From DATAMF01 sp964472565 (lineage in GTDB: Bacteria; Chloroflexota; Anaerolineae; Aggregatilineales; Aggregatilineaceae): a stretch of DNA of 7,430 nt. The notes beneath the pieces are model-generated. The model was not told the DNA's origin. It ran no database searches and saw only the letters and a program-made list of their open reading frames with translations. This document shows, piece by piece, positions 5,697 through 7,430 of this stretch (the first letter of the stretch is position 1; the number at the start of each line of letters is the position of its first letter). A program made the translations under genes and the position numbers. The stretch spans positions 1 through 7,430 of the forward strand of contig CAYYNB010000242.1 in assembly GCA_964472565.1 (NCBI GenBank), read 5' to 3'.

Positions 5697-7430
5697 ATGA
5701 AACAGCGAACGATCTGGAGTGTGCTGGCTGTAGTCTTGTTTGTGGCGTTCGTATTAGTAGGACTAGCTACCCGTGGGGCAAGTGCTCAAGGCGAGAGCAC
5801 ACCGTCTCCTGACCTCGATGATGTGCTGGAACTTGCCCAGAATTTTTCTGGCGGCAACACGGATTGGGAACCGTTTATCCAGTCGTTCGACGGTGTGGAG
5901 ATGGTACTAGTTCCGGCAGGTTGCTTTATGATGGGCAGCACCGATGAGGAGATTGCTGCCCAGGTCGCGGTGTTAGGCGGCAGCGGCTTGCCTGAGAATC
6001 AAGGGCCACAGCACGAAGTATGCTTTGACGAACCATTCTGGATGGATCGCACGGAAGTGACCAACGGGCAGTTTACGCAGTTCAACGGTGATGCCGCAAA
6101 CGATAGTTATTTTGAGGGTGACAACCGTCCGCGCGAACAGATCACCTGGGACGAGGCATCTGCTTATTGTGAGAGCCGGGGCGCGCGGCTGCCCACCGAA
6201 GCCGAGTGGGAATATGCGGCGGCGGGGGTAGAAAGCTGGACGTATCCCTGGGGGAATACTTGGAATCAGGCGCTAGTCATCGGTTTCCGAGACTCCAGCC
6301 AAGGCACGGCGGATGTGGGCAGTCTGCTGGTGGGTGCATCCTGGGTCGGGGCGCTGGATATGAGCGGCAACGTTTGGGAATGGGTGGCGGATTGGTACGA
6401 TTATTACGGAACGCTGGCAGACGGCACGGTGAATCCGTTGGGGCCGGAGAACAGCACGGATGGTCGCGTGTTGCGGGGTGGTTCGTGGATCAGCTACCTT
6501 TCCGATGGCTTCCGCGCGTCGTATCGCGTCAGGGGCGATCCGAGCATCAGGATCTACCTTTACGGTTTCCGTTGTGCCCGCTCTCTTTCAGACACGACGG
6601 CACCCATTTCTTCCTCAACTCCAATACCAACCTCTGTCGAGGAGGCATTAGACCGAGCGGCGAACTTCTCCGGCACGCGCAACGCGGACTGGGAGCCGTT
6701 TATCCAGTCCTTTGACGGCGTGGAGATGGTGTTGGTTCCCGCGGGGTGCTTTACGATGGGCAGCACCGATGAGGAGATTGCTGCCCAAGTCGCAGCACTA
6801 GGCTATGACTGGCCTGAAAATCAAGGGCCACAGCACGAAGTATGCTTTGACGAACCATTCTGGATGGATCGTTATGAAGTGACGAATGGGCAGTTTGCGC
6901 AGTTCAACGGCGCGGCAGCAGACGAGAGTTATTTTGTGGGTGCCAACCGCCCGCGCGAGAGCATCACTTGGGACGAGGCATCCGCTTACTGTGAAAGCCG
7001 GGGCGCGAGGCTGCCCACCGAGGCCGAGTGGGAATATGCGGCTGCGGGTGTAGAAAGCTGGGCGTATCCCTGGGGAAATGACTGGAATCAGGCGTTAGTC
7101 ATCGGTTATCGAGATTCCAGCCAAGGCACGGCGTATGTGGGCGGCCTGCTGAGGGGCGCATCCTGGGTGGGAGCGCTGGATATGAGCGGCAACGTTTGGG
7201 AATGGGTGGCGGACTGGTATGATGAGGATTATTATGGAATGCTGGCGGATGGCACGGTGAACCCGTTAGGGCCGATAAACAGCACGGATGTTCGCGTGCT
7301 GCGTGGCGGCTCGTGGGGCGTTACGTTTTCAGGCAACTTCCGCGCGTCGTATCGCAACAGGGGCAATCCGAACCTCAGGAACGGCAGTTTCGGTTTCCGT
7401 TGTGCCCGCTCTCTTTCAGACACGACGGCA
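5697..7430 (+). CDS. secreted protein with tandem FGE-sulfatase (SUMF1-like) domains, 3' end beyond window
   Basis: The frame is open from ATG 5697 to the window edge (578 codons, no stop). Residues 1-30 form a signal peptide (MKQRTIWSVLAVVLFVAFVL...ASA, cleavage likely before Q31). Two FGE/SUMF1-like domains follow, at about 67-296 and 342-572. Each has VPAGCF.MGS, HEVCFDEPFWMDR.EVTNGQF, ITWDEASAYCESRGARLPTE, MSGNVWEWVADWY and VLRGGSW...GFRCARS. The cysteine pair of genuine formylglycine-generating enzyme, normally just after RGGS, is absent (SWISYLSDGFRAS and SWGVTFSGNFRAS). A binding or structural role of this C-type-lectin-related fold is therefore likelier than sulfatase activation. Four cysteines per domain (76, 109, 158, 293 in the first) are conserved and could form disulfides outside the cell. 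The Ser/Thr/Pro linker at 299-313 separates the domains. The window ends in a repeat of that linker, so further domains may follow. The end of each domain shows DGR-like variation. Confidence 0.85.
   Translation, partial: MKQRTIWSVLAVVLFVAFVLVGLATRGASAQGESTPSPDLDDVLELAQNFSGGNTDWEPFIQSFDGVEMVLVPAGCFMMGSTDEEIAAQVAVLGGSGLPENQGPQHEVCFDEPFWMDRTEVTNGQFTQFNGDAANDSYFEGDNRPREQITWDEASAYCESRGARLPTEAEWEYAAAGVESWTYPWGNTWNQALVIGFRDSSQGTADVGSLLVGASWVGALDMSGNVWEWVADWYDYYGTLADGTVNPLGPENSTDGRVLRGGSWISYLSDGFRASYRVRGDPSIRIYLYGFRCARSLSDTTAPISSSTPIPTSVEEALDRAANFSGTRNADWEPFIQSFDGVEMVLVPAGCFTMGSTDEEIAAQVAALGYDWPENQGPQHEVCFDEPFWMDRYEVTNGQFAQFNGAAADESYFVGANRPRESITWDEASAYCESRGARLPTEAEWEYAAAGVESWAYPWGNDWNQALVIGYRDSSQGTAYVGGLLRGASWVGALDMSGNVWEWVADWYDEDYYGMLADGTVNPLGPINSTDVRVLRGGSWGVTFSGNFRASYRNRGNPNLRNGSFGFRCARSLSDTTA
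5817..6602 (+). repeat. tandem coding repeat, unit 1
   Basis: The unit runs from the DDVLELAQNFSGG segment through the first FGE-like domain to SLSDTTA. It is highly similar to unit 2 at DNA level (for example GAGATGGTnnTnGTTCC and TGGATGGATCG are shared). Corresponding bases are 825 bp apart at the domain start and 828 bp apart at its end, reflecting a one-codon deletion and a two-codon insertion in unit 2. Confidence 0.85.
6483..6602 (+). other. putative DGR variable region 1
   Basis: This is the C-terminal end of the first FGE-like domain, from SW (6483) to SDTTA. Eight codons in its 3' part (gtc, gat, agc, atc, atc, tac, ctt, tac, between 6528 and 6563) differ from unit 2 only at first or second positions and always end in C or T, as expected for mutated AAY codons. 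The block 6489-6509 also varies but less cleanly. Bases 6564-6602 are identical to unit 2 and could hold the IMH-like 3' boundary. Assignment as a DGR target is inferred; no template or reverse transcriptase is visible here. Confidence 0.5.
6639..7430 (+). repeat. tandem coding repeat, unit 2
   Basis: The unit runs from EEALDRAANFSGTRN through the second FGE-like domain to SLSDTTA at the window edge. Over most of the unit the differences from unit 1 include many silent third-position changes (AAT/AAC, GGT/GGC, TTG/TTA). This indicates an older duplication under protein-level selection. The pattern changes sharply in the last 93 bp. Confidence 0.85.
7311..7430 (+). other. putative DGR variable region 2
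   Basis: This is the C-terminal end of the second FGE-like domain. The corresponding variable codons (aac, aat, aac, ctc, aac, ggc, agt, ttc, between 7356 and 7391) keep more adenines than unit 1 and give the Asn-rich R-N-R-G-N-P-N-L-R-N-G-S stretch. This resembles DGR template-like sequence. Bases 7392-7430 match the end of region 1 exactly up to the window boundary. Confidence 0.5.

Noticed and set aside
6206..6715. Plus-strand frame of 169 codons inside the FGE-like gene
   Set aside because: It is an out-of-frame reading of the tandem-domain gene, which is continuously open and has strong family motifs.
6560..7423. Two minus-strand frames containing MSERERAQRKP in both repeat units
   Set aside because: They are antisense to the identical GFRCARS segments. 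Their similarity comes from the coding repeat and does not indicate a gene family.

Overview
The window looks like accessory DNA from a GC-rich bacterium, most likely a member of the Chloroflexota. That placement rests on the general look of the proteins and is an inference. It has three parts: a plasmid or integrative-element replication/mobilization block, a small repeat-bounded insert, and the start of a large secreted protein gene.

Positions 1-4118 (+ strand): the last codons of an unknown gene overlap a relaxase-like gene (45-1064). This is followed by a 987-residue primase-helicase (1155-4118) with an AEP/RepB-type primase half and a P-loop ATPase half. The pair suggests transfer and replication functions of a mobilizable replicon or integrative element. 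Around and beyond the primase stop codon, GGTGAC-type repeats occur in four clusters (4068-4302). Two of the clusters face each other, which makes a plausible origin or protein-binding region.

Positions 4324-5520: a segment of about 1.2 kb bounded by 25-bp inverted repeats (24/25 identical). Further copies of the repeat core lie just inside each end, including a perfectly phased 3 x 20 bp array on the left. Inside are two small genes of unknown function on the minus strand (140 and 93 residues), probably one operon behind a TATAAT box. There is no recognisable transposase. The segment looks like a non-autonomous mobile cassette. Alternatively, the 20-bp array could be iterons of the neighbouring replicon.

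Positions 5521-7430: after a 176-bp leader comes an open reading frame that runs in frame off the window end (578 codons visible). It encodes a signal peptide followed by two tandem domains of the formylglycine-generating-enzyme (FGE)/SUMF1-like, C-type-lectin-fold superfamily. The active-site cysteines of true FGE are missing.

The most interesting signal is at the end of each FGE-like domain. Over the last 93 bp the two copies differ at 11 bases, all at first or second codon positions, and nine of these have adenine in one copy. The flanks, including the final 39 bp, are identical. Reverting the changed bases to A gives an Asn-rich RN..NP..RNNN.GFR pattern typical of diversity-generating retroelement (DGR) template repeats. 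I infer that this gene is a DGR target with two variable regions. The reverse transcriptase, template repeat and accessory gene are not in the window and would have to lie outside it.
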